Counted from the first letter of the stretch, positions 1 to 8,603 are shown. The stretch: DNA of 64,000 nt from Chryseobacterium sp. T16E-39 (GCF_002216065.1 NZ_CP022282.1:3658001-3722000); one strand, 5' to 3'. Notes: a model not told the origin generated them from the letters alone. A program made the numbers and translations.

Positions 1-1
1 T

Positions 2-3000
2 GTACAGAGTATCGTTTCTTTCTCATTGAAAAACTCACTGATCGTTCTTTTAGGAACGGTTCTTTTGCTGGCGGGCGGGATTTATTCTTATATGCATACC
101 CCAATTGAGGCTTTTCCGGATGTTACCAATACAAGGGTGAGGGTAATTACCCAATGGCCGGGAAGAAGTGCAGAAGAAATAGAAAAATTTGTCACCTTAC
201 CCATTTCCAAGGAGATGAATACCATCCCGAATAAAACTTCGGTCAGGTCTATTTCCCTGTTTGGGTTATCTGTAGTGACTATTATTTTTGATGATCATGT
301 AGACGATTTTTATGCCCAGCAATACGCGTCGAACAGATTGGGAAACGTTAAACTTCCGGATGGAGCAGATTACAGTATAGAACCTCCGTCGGGAGCAACG
401 GGCGAGATTTACCGGTATATCATTAAAAGTAAGCTGCCAATTAAAGAAATTACTTCAATCCAGGATTGGGTAATTGAACGAGAACTTTTAGCTGTTCCCG
501 GAGTTGCAGATGTGGTGAGCTTTGGTGGAGAAGAAAAGACCTATGAAATAAAGATTAATCCTACCGAACTGCACAATTATGATCTTTCTCCACTGGATGT
601 CTATGAAGCGGTATCCAAAAGTAATATTAATGTGGGTGGAGATGTGGTTTCGAAAGGTGATCAGGCTTATGTAGTCCGGGGTATTGGCCTTTTAGAAAGC
701 AAAGATGATATTGAAAATATTCAGATTGAAGTGAAAGGTTCCACGCCGATCTTGGTAAAACACGTTGCTGAGGTAAAAGTTTCTGCCAAACCGAGACTGG
801 GACAAGTGGGTTATAATAAAGAGGATGATGTTGTAGAAGGAATTGTCATTATGCTCCGTGGGCAAAATCCAAGCGAAGTTATAGGGAAATTAAAAGATAG
901 AATTGCAGAACTGAACGGAGGTGAATTGCCCGGTGATGTGAAGATCGTTCCCATCATCGACCGTACTGAATTGGTAAATACAACGGTTCATACAGTATCT
1001 AAAAATTTAGTTGAAGGGGTCATACTCGTTTCCATCATTGTATTCATCTTTTTATACAACTGGCGTACGACCTTTATTGTGGCCTCTGTTATTCCTTTAG
1101 CTTTTCTCTTTGCTATAATCATGCTGAGGATTCAGGGGTTGCCCGCGAATCTTATTTCAATGGGGGCGCTTGACTTTGGATTGCTTTTGGAAGGAACCCT
1201 GGTCATTGTAGAACATGTTTTTGTGGCCCTGGAGCAAAAAGCTAATAAAGTGGGATTAAGACGTTTCAATAAAATGTCTAAACTGGGAATTATCAAAAAA
1301 AGTGCAGGAAGTGTAGCGAGTTATATATTCTTTGCCCTTTTAATTCTGATTGTTGCTTTAATGCCTATTTTCTCTTTCCAGAAAGTAGAGGGAAAAATGT
1401 TTTCACCACTGGCGTTTACTTTAGGATATGCTTTATTAGGTTCTTTGATTTTAAGCTTAACCTATGTTCCTGCCATGTGTAAACTTTTACTCACCAAGAA
1501 TATAGAAGAAAAAGAGAATTTTATTTCCAGATTTTTTAGAGTAAACATTTATAAGCTTTATGAAGTAAGTGCGACTTACAGAAAGGGCTTTATTATTGGG
1601 TTCGGTATTCTTTTAGCTATTTGCGGATGGAAGTTTTCCAATTATGGATCAGAGTTTTTACCTAAACTTAATGAAGGTGCAATTTACGTTCGGGCAACAC
1701 TTCCCAACAGTGTCAACCTTGATGAATCTGTAAGGCTTACTAAGGAGATGAAACAGATTTTAATCCAATACGATGAGGTGGAATTTGTGATGACGCAAAC
1801 CGGTCGTCCCAATGACGGAACAGATCCAACCGGATTTTTTAATATTGAATTTAATATTCAGCTGAAACCGGAAGATCAATGGAAGAAAAAAATATCCAAA
1901 GAAGAGCTTCTTGAAGAAATGAGGATTTCACTGGAAAAATATCCCGGAATCAACTTTGGTTTCAGTCAGCCTATTCAGGATAATGTGGAAGAATATGTGG
2001 CTGGGGTAAAAGCTCCATTGGTCATCAAGATTTTTGGGGACGATCTTTTTCAGCTTGAAAACTACGCCAATCAGGTAGCGAAATCTATTAAAACGGTCCC
2101 CGGGATCTCCGATGTGAATGTTTTTAAAAATATAGGCTTACCGGAACTAAGAATACAGCTTCATGATTCTAAAATGGCAAAATATAGGGTTTCTACCGCT
2201 GATGCGCAGGCTGTTATTGAAATGACAATTGGAGGGCAGGCCGCAACAAAGTTTTATGAAGAAGAAAGAATGTTTGATGTGATGTTGAGGTTTGAAAAAC
2301 AATATCGTGATAATCCGGAAAAAATCGGGAATATTCTGATTCCTACCCAGGATAATAAAAAAGTACCCTTGAAAGAAATTGCGACGATCGACTATCATAC
2401 GGGACCGTCATTTATTTACCGCGAAGGGAACAGCAGATATATTGGGGTTGGATTTAATATTGAAGGCCGTGATTTAGGAAGCACGATTAAAGATGCTAAA
2501 GAAAAGGTAGAAAAAGAAGTACATATTCCGAAAAAACATAAAATGACCTGGGCCGGAGAGTTTGAAAGTAAAGAAAGAGCTGCCAAGCAATTGGCAATGG
2601 TTGTTCCGGTTTCACTGGTGCTTATCCTGATGCTGCTGTATTTTAACTTTGGAAATATAAAGGATACCCTAATCTCATCAGTAACATTGGCATTTGCTTT
2701 CATTGGTGGATTTTTATCACTTTGGTTTACAGGAACTATTTTTGGTATTTCGGCGGGTATTGGCTTTATCATTCTTTTTGGTGTCGCAACCATTGACGGA
2801 ATTGTATTGATTGGAGTCATGAAAGAGAATCTGCAGAATAAAATGTCTTTAAAAGAAGCAATTGCAGAGGGAGTTAAAAGTAGGATCCGACCTGTAGTAA
2901 TGATTGCCCTGATGGGTTCCATGGGACTTTTTCCGGCAGCCATATCCAATGGAATGGGCTCTGAAATTCAAAAACCTTTAGCTATTATGATCGTTGGCGG

Positions 3001-3088
3001 ATTGATTATATGTATGGTATTATCTTTTACGGTGTTGCCGATTATATTCTATTATGCCTATCGGAAAAAATACAGAGCAACACTATAA
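2..3088 (+). CDS. CusA/CzcA-family heavy-metal efflux RND permease (5' end outside window)
   Basis: Inner-membrane, proton-driven pump of the HME-RND family, expected to work with a periplasmic adaptor and outer-membrane channel to export metal cations such as Cu, Zn, Co or Cd. The reading frame is open to the left edge (VQSIVSFSLKNSLIV), so the start codon lies just outside and about 1028 residues are visible, close to the family's 1030-1050. The N-terminal helix, porter motifs (ITQWPGRSAEEIE), the TM4 segment (ALDFGLLLEG, codons near 1169-1198) and the second membrane bundle are all present. In TM4 the charged relay positions read D, E, E (codons 1172, 1190, 1211) where CzcA has D, D, E. 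A terminator follows at 3121. The metal cannot be assigned from sequence alone. Confidence 0.93.
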   Translation, partial: VQSIVSFSLKNSLIVLLGTVLLLAGGIYSYMHTPIEAFPDVTNTRVRVITQWPGRSAEEIEKFVTLPISKEMNTIPNKTSVRSISLFGLSVVTIIFDDHVDDFYAQQYASNRLGNVKLPDGADYSIEPPSGATGEIYRYIIKSKLPIKEITSIQDWVIERELLAVPGVADVVSFGGEEKTYEIKINPTELHNYDLSPLDVYEAVSKSNINVGGDVVSKGDQAYVVRGIGLLESKDDIENIQIEVKGSTPILVKHVAEVKVSAKPRLGQVGYNKEDDVVEGIVIMLRGQNPSEVIGKLKDRIAELNGGELPGDVKIVPIIDRTELVNTTVHTVSKNLVEGVILVSIIVFIFLYNWRTTFIVASVIPLAFLFAIIMLRIQGLPANLISMGALDFGLLLEGTLVIVEHVFVALEQKANKVGLRRFNKMSKLGIIKKSAGSVASYIFFALLILIVALMPIFSFQKVEGKMFSPLAFTLGYALLGSLILSLTYVPAMCKLLLTKNIEEKENFISRFFRVNIYKLYEVSATYRKGFIIGFGILLAICGWKFSNYGSEFLPKLNEGAIYVRATLPNSVNLDESVRLTKEMKQILIQYDEVEFVMTQTGRPNDGTDPTGFFNIEFNIQLKPEDQWKKKISKEELLEEMRISLEKYPGINFGFSQPIQDNVEEYVAGVKAPLVIKIFGDDLFQLENYANQVAKSIKTVPGISDVNVFKNIGLPELRIQLHDSKMAKYRVSTADAQAVIEMTIGGQAATKFYEEERMFDVMLRFEKQYRDNPEKIGNILIPTQDNKKVPLKEIATIDYHTGPSFIYREGNSRYIGVGFNIEGRDLGSTIKDAKEKVEKEVHIPKKHKMTWAGEFESKERAAKQLAMVVPVSLVLILMLLYFNFGNIKDTLISSVTLAFAFIGGFLSLWFTGTIFGISAGIGFIILFGVATIDGIVLIGVMKENLQNKMSLKEAIAEGVKSRIRPVVMIALMGSMGLFPAAISNGMGSEIQKPLAIMIVGGLIICMVLSFTVLPIIFYYAYRKKYRATL

Positions 3089-3120
3089 TTCTTTCAATTT
3101 TATAGGTTTTGTTTTTGTTT

Positions 3121-3149
3121 GCCGGAATGTGAGGATTCCGGCAATTTTT
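3121..3149 (+). terminator. Rho-independent terminator of the RND gene
   Basis: Perfect 8-bp inverted repeat GCCGGAAT (3121-3128) / ATTCCGGC (3135-3142) with a 6-nt loop, followed by AATTTTTG. It lies 33 nt after the RND stop codon. Confidence 0.85.
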
Positions 3150-3160
3150 GTACATAGGAA

Positions 3161-3195
3161 AATAAAAAAGTGAGCCGGAAAGCTCACTTTATTTA
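3161..3195 (-). terminator. Terminator of the minus-strand GG-leader peptide gene
   Basis: Inverted repeat AAAGTGAGC (3167-3175) / GCTCACTTT (3182-3190), loop of 6 nt. Read on the minus strand it is followed by a T-rich run, and it sits just after the stop of the gene ending at 3208. Confidence 0.8.
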
Positions 3196-3207
3196 TTGTT
3201 GGTCAGA

Positions 3208-3444
3208 TTATGGAGTGAGGATAATCGGATCCGGGAAAGGCTCAAGAACCAACGGTTTGCACATTGCTGCCGGTTCGCATCTATTTCCCATACACACAAA
3301 GTTAGTCATCGTGGTGGTGCCATCAGGACATCTGATCAGCGCTTCACCAGGACATCCTCCTGGACATGGTGCAGGATACAAAGTCCCTCCAAATACATCT
3401 TTCAATTCTGTTCTTGACAGTTTGGATAAGTTCATTTTTTTCAT
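3208..3444 (-). CDS. Double-glycine-leader 'bacteriocin-like' peptide precursor, 78 aa
   Basis: Small precursor with a leader of the type MKKMNLSKLSRTELKDVFGG, a typical Bacteroidota GG-leader in which cleavage is expected after the Gly-Gly pair. The presumed mature part of about 58 residues is rich in Pro, Gly and Cys (PCPGGCPGE, RCPDG, CMGNRC, MCKP). No transporter or modification enzyme is adjacent, so export would depend on a distant peptidase-containing ABC transporter. Flavobacterial genomes carry many such genes of unknown role, and the name 'bacteriocin-like' rests on the leader only. Start chosen at the ATG at 3444 because it gives the canonical leader length. Confidence 0.8.
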   Translation of the reverse strand: MKKMNLSKLSRTELKDVFGGTLYPAPCPGGCPGEALIRCPDGTTTMTNFVCMGNRCEPAAMCKPLVLEPFPDPIILTP

Positions 3445-3581
3445 GGTTTAATTTTTTTAGTAATTAATTTGAGTCGTAACCTTCTTATAATTAAATAAGT
3501 ATGTGTAAAACTATGAGACTAAAATAGTAAATTATTCCATGCAATTTGAATTAATCCAATGTAAATGTCAAAATCCCCTCT

Positions 3582-3658
3582 TTGTCATTCAGAACAAAGC
3601 GCAGCGGAGTATGGAATCTCAGCATCTATAAATAGTTTGGATTCTTTCAGAATGACAA
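3582..3658. repeat. Dispersed intergenic repeat, copy A, with inverted ends
   Basis: Contains the unit TCATTCAGAACAAAGCGCAG followed by CGGAG (3585-3609). The ends TTGTCATTC (3582-3590) and GAATGACAA (3650-3658) are perfect inverted repeats, so the whole element can fold into a stem-loop. Copy B is 120 nt downstream. Confidence 0.75.
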
Positions 3659-3728
3659 GGCCGGTGAAAAACAAAAGGACGTGAATTCATATCTATACGA
3701 GAGTATTGTATAATAATTGTCCCTTTTA

Positions 3729-3753
3729 TCATTCAGAACGAAGCGCAGCGAAG
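3729..3753. repeat. Dispersed intergenic repeat, copy B
   Basis: 25-nt unit TCATTCAGAACGAAGCGCAG + CGAAG, identical to copy A at 23 of 25 positions. It lacks the right inverted arm within the gap. Confidence 0.75.
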
Positions 3754-3782
3754 AATCAGAACACCTTAATTCATTGAGGCTT

Positions 3783-4757
3783 TTATTTACGTTTTGACTT
3801 TTCCTCAAGTTTTGGGAGGTCTTTTTTATATTGTTCAACATCCCATGTAATCTGCCAGTTCTTTATGTATTCTGCCAATGGCGGAAGTCCTGCTTCTGCT
3901 CGTCTTTTGTCCACGTGATCGGGATCTTCTAAAGGAGATACAAAATAGACTTTTGTTTCGGGATCACGGCCAATTTGACTTCCATAAATTTGTCTTTTAC
4001 CTTGTCGTAAAGCGACCCTATCTTCCAAAAGAGCCAGACTGCTGCTTTTAGCCTTACCATTTTTTACAGCTTCTCTCATCATTGGTAGATATTTCTCCTG
4101 AGTGGCCAGATCCGCATGTTGTATGACAAGAAATATGGTAGTACTTCCCTGACTGCCTACAACATCAGGACCCAGCCACCCATATTGATCAAGAATAGCT
4201 TTTACTTCTATTAAATTCAAAGAATCTTTTTGGGCGATAATCTTCCAGTGATCATTTAATTCTTTTGAAACACTGCCATATTTTTTTTCGATGCCCTCAA
4301 TTTGTTGTCTGTACTTTTGATCTTCATCATAAATGTTTGTCAGACGGGCTACCAAAGGCTTATTAAGATTTGCTTCGGCTTTGTCTTTGTTTTGTTTAAC
4401 TTGTTCAATGAGTGGTTTCCATCGGGCATCAGCATGTAGAGTGTTTAAATCTGTATCCTTGTTTATGTGGTCGTAATTTGTAAATTGTGGAGCAATCCTG
4501 CTAAGTTGAGAAAAAGCACTGTCCGGAACCGCAGCCATTGCCCATGAACATGCTGCATTATACCGGTCATTTAAGGAAGCTTTCCATCCATTAGATTTAA
4601 ATGCTTCTGAATAGTGTTTAGCAGAGCCCTTGAAATCCTTGTTATTGTAAAGAGATTCAGCAGTCTTTACTTTATCGGTATATTCTTTTGGAACTGCTTG
4701 TCCGAATAGCAATTTTGTTGATATTAAAAAAATCAAAACGAATAGTGCTCTTTTCAT
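3783..4757 (-). CDS. Secreted/periplasmic DUF6624-type protein, 324 aa
   Basis: N-terminal signal peptide (about residues 1-19, ending LLFGQA), then a tetratricopeptide-like helical part (about 25-95: AESLYNNKDFKGSAKHYSEA, CSWAMAAVPDSAF). A C-terminal domain (about 135-320) matches my memory of the DUF6624 pattern: LTNIYDEDQKYR, YGWLGPDVVGSQG, QHADLATQEKYLP, DRVALRQGKRQIYGSQ, and VDKRRAEAGLPPLAEYI. That domain's function is unknown. Genes around it are on the same strand but more than 100 nt away, so it is probably a single transcription unit. The domain name is from memory and would need a Pfam search. Confidence 0.75.
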   Translation of the reverse strand: MKRALFVLIFLISTKLLFGQAVPKEYTDKVKTAESLYNNKDFKGSAKHYSEAFKSNGWKASLNDRYNAACSWAMAAVPDSAFSQLSRIAPQFTNYDHINKDTDLNTLHADARWKPLIEQVKQNKDKAEANLNKPLVARLTNIYDEDQKYRQQIEGIEKKYGSVSKELNDHWKIIAQKDSLNLIEVKAILDQYGWLGPDVVGSQGSTTIFLVIQHADLATQEKYLPMMREAVKNGKAKSSSLALLEDRVALRQGKRQIYGSQIGRDPETKVYFVSPLEDPDHVDKRRAEAGLPPLAEYIKNWQITWDVEQYKKDLPKLEEKSKRK

Positions 4758-4870
4758 GGTTGTTATTTGAATGTTTGGTGGTTGAAAGACAAGATAAAAT
4801 ACGAATTGTTTTTGTCTTATTTTTTCTTAAAATTATCTCGTATTTATAAAAGTAAATTTATGTTTTCTTA

Positions 4871-5467
4871 TTATGAATAATAAATAAAAACGGCAAAATA
4901 GATACAGTTCAGCACAGTTGCAATAAATGATCCTATAAACACTGCCAGATTATCCCGTGTTTTTCCTGTGATTAATCTTATGATCCAATAATTAATAATA
5001 TAGAGGGGGATAAGTAAGGCAAAAGCAAAAACTGATAAAAAGATAAATTGATAAAGAATAGTAAAAATGAGGATTGAACTGATAATTGAAGCAATAAAGG
5101 CCCCAATAAGACTGTTAGTCCACGTTTTAGAATCCAATTTTAAATTTTCAACATTCACATGGATCTGCTCATACTTTCTTTTTACAATAAGCTGTACACT
5201 TTCAGGGTTTAGCATGTCAGACTTTACTATGGATAAACATTCATTCATAGATAAGTTATTCATATAATGGTGATGGGTTTCCCTTATAACCCTGTTAACC
5301 TCATTGAGAAAAAGAGTATTATTGTCAATTTTAGCCTGAAACTTTTCAAGAGAACCTCTTTTGAGAATTTCTTCTAAAATTTCTTCACTTGGTTTTCCCT
5401 GATAGTCAATTTGATTTTTGTATGATTCAATGAGATCATTTTCTGAGAACTTGGTATAAAAGCCCAT
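4871..5467 (-). CDS. Uncharacterised membrane protein, 198 aa
   Basis: The N-terminal 110 residues are soluble and helical (MGFYTKFSENDLIESYKN..., ILEEILKRGSLEKFQAKI). The C-terminal part has three to four hydrophobic segments (about 117-140, 142-160 and 172-197). I recognise no family. The start lies 2 nt after the stop of the YciI-like gene, so the two are probably co-transcribed and translationally coupled. No charged catalytic motif is evident. Confidence 0.7.
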   Translation of the reverse strand: MGFYTKFSENDLIESYKNQIDYQGKPSEEILEEILKRGSLEKFQAKIDNNTLFLNEVNRVIRETHHHYMNNLSMNECLSIVKSDMLNPESVQLIVKRKYEQIHVNVENLKLDSKTWTNSLIGAFIASIISSILIFTILYQFIFLSVFAFALLIPLYIINYWIIRLITGKTRDNLAVFIGSFIATVLNCIYFAVFIYYS

Positions 5468-5469
5468 TT

Positions 5470-5943
5470 TTATGGATTCTCTTTGGTGATTTCTTCATGA
5501 TGCTTTAAATATAGAGGCAAGGCCGCGGAACCATACCAGGGAAATATTTCATAACTGAAAATTCCAGCATTTACTGCAGGATCTGTTTTCACCCATTGCT
5601 CGGCCTCCTCTTTTGATTTTGTATTGAAAATAAACATGCCACGATAGTCTTCTTTATTCTTTTCTAAAAAAGGACCGGCTACTATAATTTTTCCTTCGTC
5701 GGCTAACTTTCCAATATTAGCCATATGTCCCTTCATCAATTCACTTTTTTTAGCTTTATCTTCAATCTTTGCGGAGCCGGAGGTCAGCATTACAATCGTG
5801 TAAGCTTTCATACCATATTGATCAGCTCCAAGAGAAGTTGCCAATTCCTGGTTAAACTTTACTTTTTCTTTTTTCTTTTCCTGTGCGAAGGATAATATTC
5901 CTACCAGAAGGCTGAGAGATAAATAAATTTTTAGTTTCATCAT
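5470..5943 (-). CDS. YciI-like (YCII-related) domain protein with signal peptide, 157 aa
   Basis: A signal peptide (residues 1-20, LSLSLLVGILSFAQ) precedes a ferredoxin-fold YCII-like domain at about 45-140. Family hallmarks are YTIVMLTSGS, HMANIGKLADEGKIIVAGPF, FIFNTKSKEEAEQWVKTDPAV and a final EIFPWYGSAALP. Cytoplasmic YciI proteins have no export signal, so this is the secreted Bacteroidota variety of unknown substrate. It lies 33 nt downstream of pncB on the same strand and 2 nt before the membrane protein gene, suggesting a three-gene operon. Confidence 0.8.
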   Translation of the reverse strand: MMKLKIYLSLSLLVGILSFAQEKKKEKVKFNQELATSLGADQYGMKAYTIVMLTSGSAKIEDKAKKSELMKGHMANIGKLADEGKIIVAGPFLEKNKEDYRGMFIFNTKSKEEAEQWVKTDPAVNAGIFSYEIFPWYGSAALPLYLKHHEEITKENP

Positions 5944-5976
5944 AATGATCTATTTATTTAATTATGGGTCTAGTAT

Positions 5977-7155
5977 CTAATCTTTTATTCTTAGGAATTC
6001 TTTTGCCAGCTCAATCATTTTAGGATCGCCTGTATATTTCCCATGTTCATCGGATAATTTTACCGTCGGGATCCATTCCTTGTTTGGAGCCTGTACTCCA
6101 ATTAATTTCATAACGATATTCATTGGTTTTAATCCCACATCATTGGTTAGATTTGTTCCGATTCCAAATGAGACGCCGATTTTTCCCTTGCAGTATTTAG
6201 TGATCTCTTCTACTTTTTCAAGGTTTAAAGCATCGGAGAAGATAATATATTTAAATAACGGATTAATTCCATTGTTTTTATAGTGAGCAATTGTTTTATC
6301 CGTAAACTCCAATGCATCACCACTGTCATGGCGGACTCCATCAAAAAGCTTTGCGAATTTTTTGTCAAACTGCTGGAAAAATACATCAGTGGTATAAGTG
6401 TCGGAAAGAGCAACTCCAAGATCTCCCCTGTATACATCTACCCAGTGTTCTAAAGCTAATTCATTAGCCATTTTGAAACCATATTCAGCTCCATGGAACA
6501 TAAACCATTCATGAGCGTGGGTTCCTATAGGCTTTACGCCAAACTTCATCGCGAAATGAACATTTGAACTTCCTGCAAAAGTAGAATCTTTCTTTTGAGT
6601 TAATGCCTCCATAACCAGATTTTGTACCTTATAAGAATGTCTTCTTCGGGTACCAAATTCTGCGAAGGTAACTCCAAGTTTGTTTAGCGAATCGGCTTTT
6701 TCGATTGTTTTGTTCATGACAACCTCATTAGAATCCCTTTCCATGTGATTCATTTCATAGTGTAACTCACTGATCAGAGCCAGCAATGGAACCTCCCAAA
6801 GGATGGTTCTGTACCACAATCCTTCGACTGTGACAGAGAGTTCACTTCCATTTTGAACAATTTTTACTTCAGATGGATCATAATGATATCCTTCAAGAAA
6901 GTCTAAATAGGGTAGGTCTATGTATGGGCAAGTTCTTGCCATGAATTTTTTCTCATCTTTAGTAAGTTTGAGCTCAGCCATTTTGTTAACAGCTTCTCTT
7001 AAAGCAACATCAAAACCTTCTGGGAAAAGATGTTGTCCTCTATTAATGAATTCATATTTTACAATTGAGCTTGGAAATAATTTTACCACTGCATTTTGCA
7101 TGGTTATCTTGTAGAAATCATTATCTAGAATAGAATTCAATCGTACCTCGTGCAT
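5977..7155 (-). CDS. pncB: Nicotinate phosphoribosyltransferase
   Basis: Preiss-Handler enzyme of NAD salvage: nicotinate + PRPP + ATP gives nicotinate mononucleotide. The 392-aa length is typical of PncB. Visible motifs are the N-terminal LDNDFYKITMQNAV, the substrate-binding FGTRRRHSY (near 170), THAHEWFMFHGAEYG with the candidate regulatory histidine (near 215), and GDLGVALSDTY and FDGVRHDSGDA in the phosphate-binding half. The start is the ATG at 7155, preceded by a TAAATTTG -7 element at 7173-7180 on the minus strand. It may be co-transcribed with the YciI-like gene 33 nt downstream. Confidence 0.95.
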   Translation of the reverse strand: MHEVRLNSILDNDFYKITMQNAVVKLFPSSIVKYEFINRGQHLFPEGFDVALREAVNKMAELKLTKDEKKFMARTCPYIDLPYLDFLEGYHYDPSEVKIVQNGSELSVTVEGLWYRTILWEVPLLALISELHYEMNHMERDSNEVVMNKTIEKADSLNKLGVTFAEFGTRRRHSYKVQNLVMEALTQKKDSTFAGSSNVHFAMKFGVKPIGTHAHEWFMFHGAEYGFKMANELALEHWVDVYRGDLGVALSDTYTTDVFFQQFDKKFAKLFDGVRHDSGDALEFTDKTIAHYKNNGINPLFKYIIFSDALNLEKVEEITKYCKGKIGVSFGIGTNLTNDVGLKPMNIVMKLIGVQAPNKEWIPTVKLSDEHGKYTGDPKMIELAKEFLRIKD

Positions 7156-7172
7156 ATTGTGTAATTTTAACG

Positions 7173-7180
7173 CAAATTTA
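7173..7180 (-). promoter_or_regulatory. Putative -7 promoter element of pncB
   Basis: TAAATTTG read on the minus strand matches the Bacteroidota TAnnTTTG box, 18 nt upstream of the pncB ATG. A clear -33 TTTG at the usual spacing is not seen. Confidence 0.5.
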
Positions 7181-7192
7181 ATAATTAAAAAT

Positions 7193-7223
7193 AAAAATCG
7201 TCTAAATGTAAGACGATTTTTTT
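7193..7223 (-). terminator. Terminator of the dps-like gene
   Basis: Inverted repeat AAAATCGTCT (7194-7203) / AGACGATTTT (7211-7220) with a 7-nt loop and flanking A/T runs on both sides. It lies just downstream of the gene ending at 7250 on the minus strand. Confidence 0.8.
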
Positions 7224-7249
7224 AAAATATATCGATGATCTTTGTTCGA

Positions 7250-7726
7250 TTATTTACCCAGATAAGAGTTGTACATCCAAACTTCTTTTTCCTGTTCGGT
7301 AATATAGTCGCTCATTTGAGAATTGGTTCCTTCATCCCCTGCTTTATCAGTGATATCTAAAAGCTCCCGCTGTAAATCCAGGACAACTTTAAAAGAACTT
7401 AGAATAATCTCTACACTCTTTGTACCGTCACTCACTTCTTTACTTTCTTTTATCGTAGAAACTTTTAAATAATCTGAATAATTATGTGCCGGTGTTGCTC
7501 CAAGAGTTAAAATTCTTTCTGCAATTTCATCAATCTTTAATACAAGACTGTTGTAGAGTTCCTCAAATTTTGGATGTAATGTAAAAAACTGATCCCCTTT
7601 AATATTCCAGTGGGAACCTCGTGTGTTTTGATAGAATACTGAATAATTAGCTAAAAGAACATTTAGCTTTTCTGAAATGTTTTTACAATCGGCTTCTTTC
7701 AGGCCGATAATGCTTGCATTTTTCAT
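7250..7726 (-). CDS. dps: Dps/ferritin-like DNA-protection protein
   Basis: 158-aa four-helix ferritin-like protein of the Dps family, which forms dodecamers that oxidise and store iron and protect DNA under starvation or peroxide stress. Family ferroxidase-site residues are visible in YQNTRGSHWNIKGDQFFTLH, where the His and Asp ligands sit, and in PKFEELYNSLVLKIDEIAERI. The C-terminus ends WMYNSYLGK, without a long Lys-rich DNA-binding tail. Flanked by its own terminator and a 440-nt upstream region, it looks monocistronic. Confidence 0.93.
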   Translation of the reverse strand: MKNASIIGLKEADCKNISEKLNVLLANYSVFYQNTRGSHWNIKGDQFFTLHPKFEELYNSLVLKIDEIAERILTLGATPAHNYSDYLKVSTIKESKEVSDGTKSVEIILSSFKVVLDLQRELLDITDKAGDEGTNSQMSDYITEQEKEVWMYNSYLGK

Positions 7727-8113
7727 ACGTTTATTTTTTATGGTAGATATGCAGTAAATATTGTGCCGAAGTACCGGGTAAGTGATTGATGATACTTATC
7801 TCTTGTATTCTTAAAATTGATGATAAAATAATGGAACTTAAAAATTTTGTTTTTGTGTCTTTTGATATTCTGTTATTTGACATTTACTGCTATTTATTTA
7901 TATAGTATATAGTAATGTATACCGTTAAAAAGTAAACACCGTCTATAGGAGATGAGGTTTCTTTATATGGTGCGGATCAAACTTTATAGGTAGAGTTAAA
8001 ATCAAATTTCTGCAGTTTTGGTTTGTTTAAAAACCATGGGGTGAAAATCCTCGATTAATCGTAAGTGTCTGTTATTTAATTTTTAATAAAAATAATTATT
8101 TGCATATAGCCGC
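7727..8113. other. Intergenic region between dps and rpsL
   Basis: A divergent intergenic stretch of about 390 nt upstream of the rpsL promoter. I see no gene, tRNA or convincing repeat. It should contain the dps promoter on the minus strand, but no exact TAnnTTTG with a partner box was found. The perfect palindrome CGATTAATCG near 8050 is too short to assign. Confidence 0.5.
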
Positions 8114-8143
8114 TTGTCAATTAAAAAAATATTACTATTTTTG
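8114..8143 (+). promoter_or_regulatory. rpsL operon promoter
   Basis: TTG (8114-8116), 19-nt spacer, TATTTTTG (8136-8143). This fits the Bacteroidota -33/-7 consensus with ideal spacing. The start point is expected near 8150, giving a leader under 20 nt before the rpsL ATG at 8167. Confidence 0.8.
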
Positions 8144-8166
8144 CAGCTTAAAATAAAAAGCAATAA

Positions 8167-8580
8167 ATGCCTACTATTCAACAATTAGTAAGAAAAGGAA
8201 GAGCCACGCTTGCCAAGAAGAGCAAATCGGCTGCCCTTGATTCTTGTCCACAAAGACGAGGTGTATGTACGAGAGTATATACTACCACTCCTAAGAAACC
8301 TAACTCTGCACTTAGAAAAGTTGCAAGGGTAAGACTTTCAAACGGTAAAGAAGTCAACGCCTACATCCCGGGCGAAGGACATAATCTTCAAGAGCACTCG
8401 ATAGTATTGGTAAGAGGCGGAAGGGTGAAAGACCTACCGGGAGTACGTTACCACATCGTAAGAGGTGCATTAGACACCGCTGGTGTTAATGGAAGAACAC
8501 AGAGAAGATCTAAGTACGGAGCTAAGAGACCTAAACCAGGTCAGGCAGCTGCTGCACCAGCAAAAGGAAAGAAAAAATAA
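8167..8580 (+). CDS. rpsL: 30S ribosomal protein S12
   Basis: Decoding-centre protein of the small subunit. The 137-aa sequence has the strictly conserved [20 protein letters not shown] and [29 protein letters not shown] segments, where streptomycin-resistance changes occur in other bacteria. The residues there (K of PKKPNS, K of GGRVKDLPG) are wild-type-like. A C-terminal Ala/Lys/Pro tail ([13 protein letters not shown]) extends beyond the E. coli length, as in many Bacteroidota. First gene of rpsL-rpsG-fusA-rpsJ. Confidence 0.98.
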   Translation: MPTIQQLVRKGRATLAKKSKSAALDSCPQRRGVCTRVYTTTPKKPNSALRKVARVRLSNGKEVNAYIPGEGHNLQEHSIVLVRGGRVKDLPGVRYHIVRGALDTAGVNGRTQRRSKYGAKRPKPGQAAAAPAKGKKK

Positions 8581-8603
8581 TCATTAAATAAGGTACAGAA
8601 ACA

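Larger units (their letters stand above)
3452..3782. other. Gene-free stretch carrying dispersed palindromic repeats
   Basis: No credible gene is seen in this 331-bp gap. It holds two copies of a short repeat unit (3585-3609 and 3729-3753) and the upstream region of the GG-leader peptide gene. The short open frame that reads through it on the minus strand has repeat-derived sequence and is not treated as a gene. Confidence 0.6.

Noticed and set aside
2416..2949. 177-aa open frame on the minus strand
   Set aside because: Antisense to the RND pump gene, with no family likeness. It is a shadow of the coding strand.
3170..3451. 93-aa open frame on the plus strand
   Set aside because: Antisense to the GG-leader peptide gene, with no start context. 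The minus-strand gene has a recognisable leader and terminator.
3647..3841. 64-aa open frame on the minus strand
   Set aside because: Consists of repeat-derived sequence and overlaps the end of the DUF6624-type gene in another frame.
7158..7168. Third copy of the AATTACAC half-site near pncB
   Set aside because: Only one half-site is present with no dyad partner and no matching -7 spacing, so chance is likely.
7860..7934. Short hydrophobic open frame beginning near 7831
   Set aside because: About 24 codons, AT-rich composition and no ribosome-binding or family evidence.
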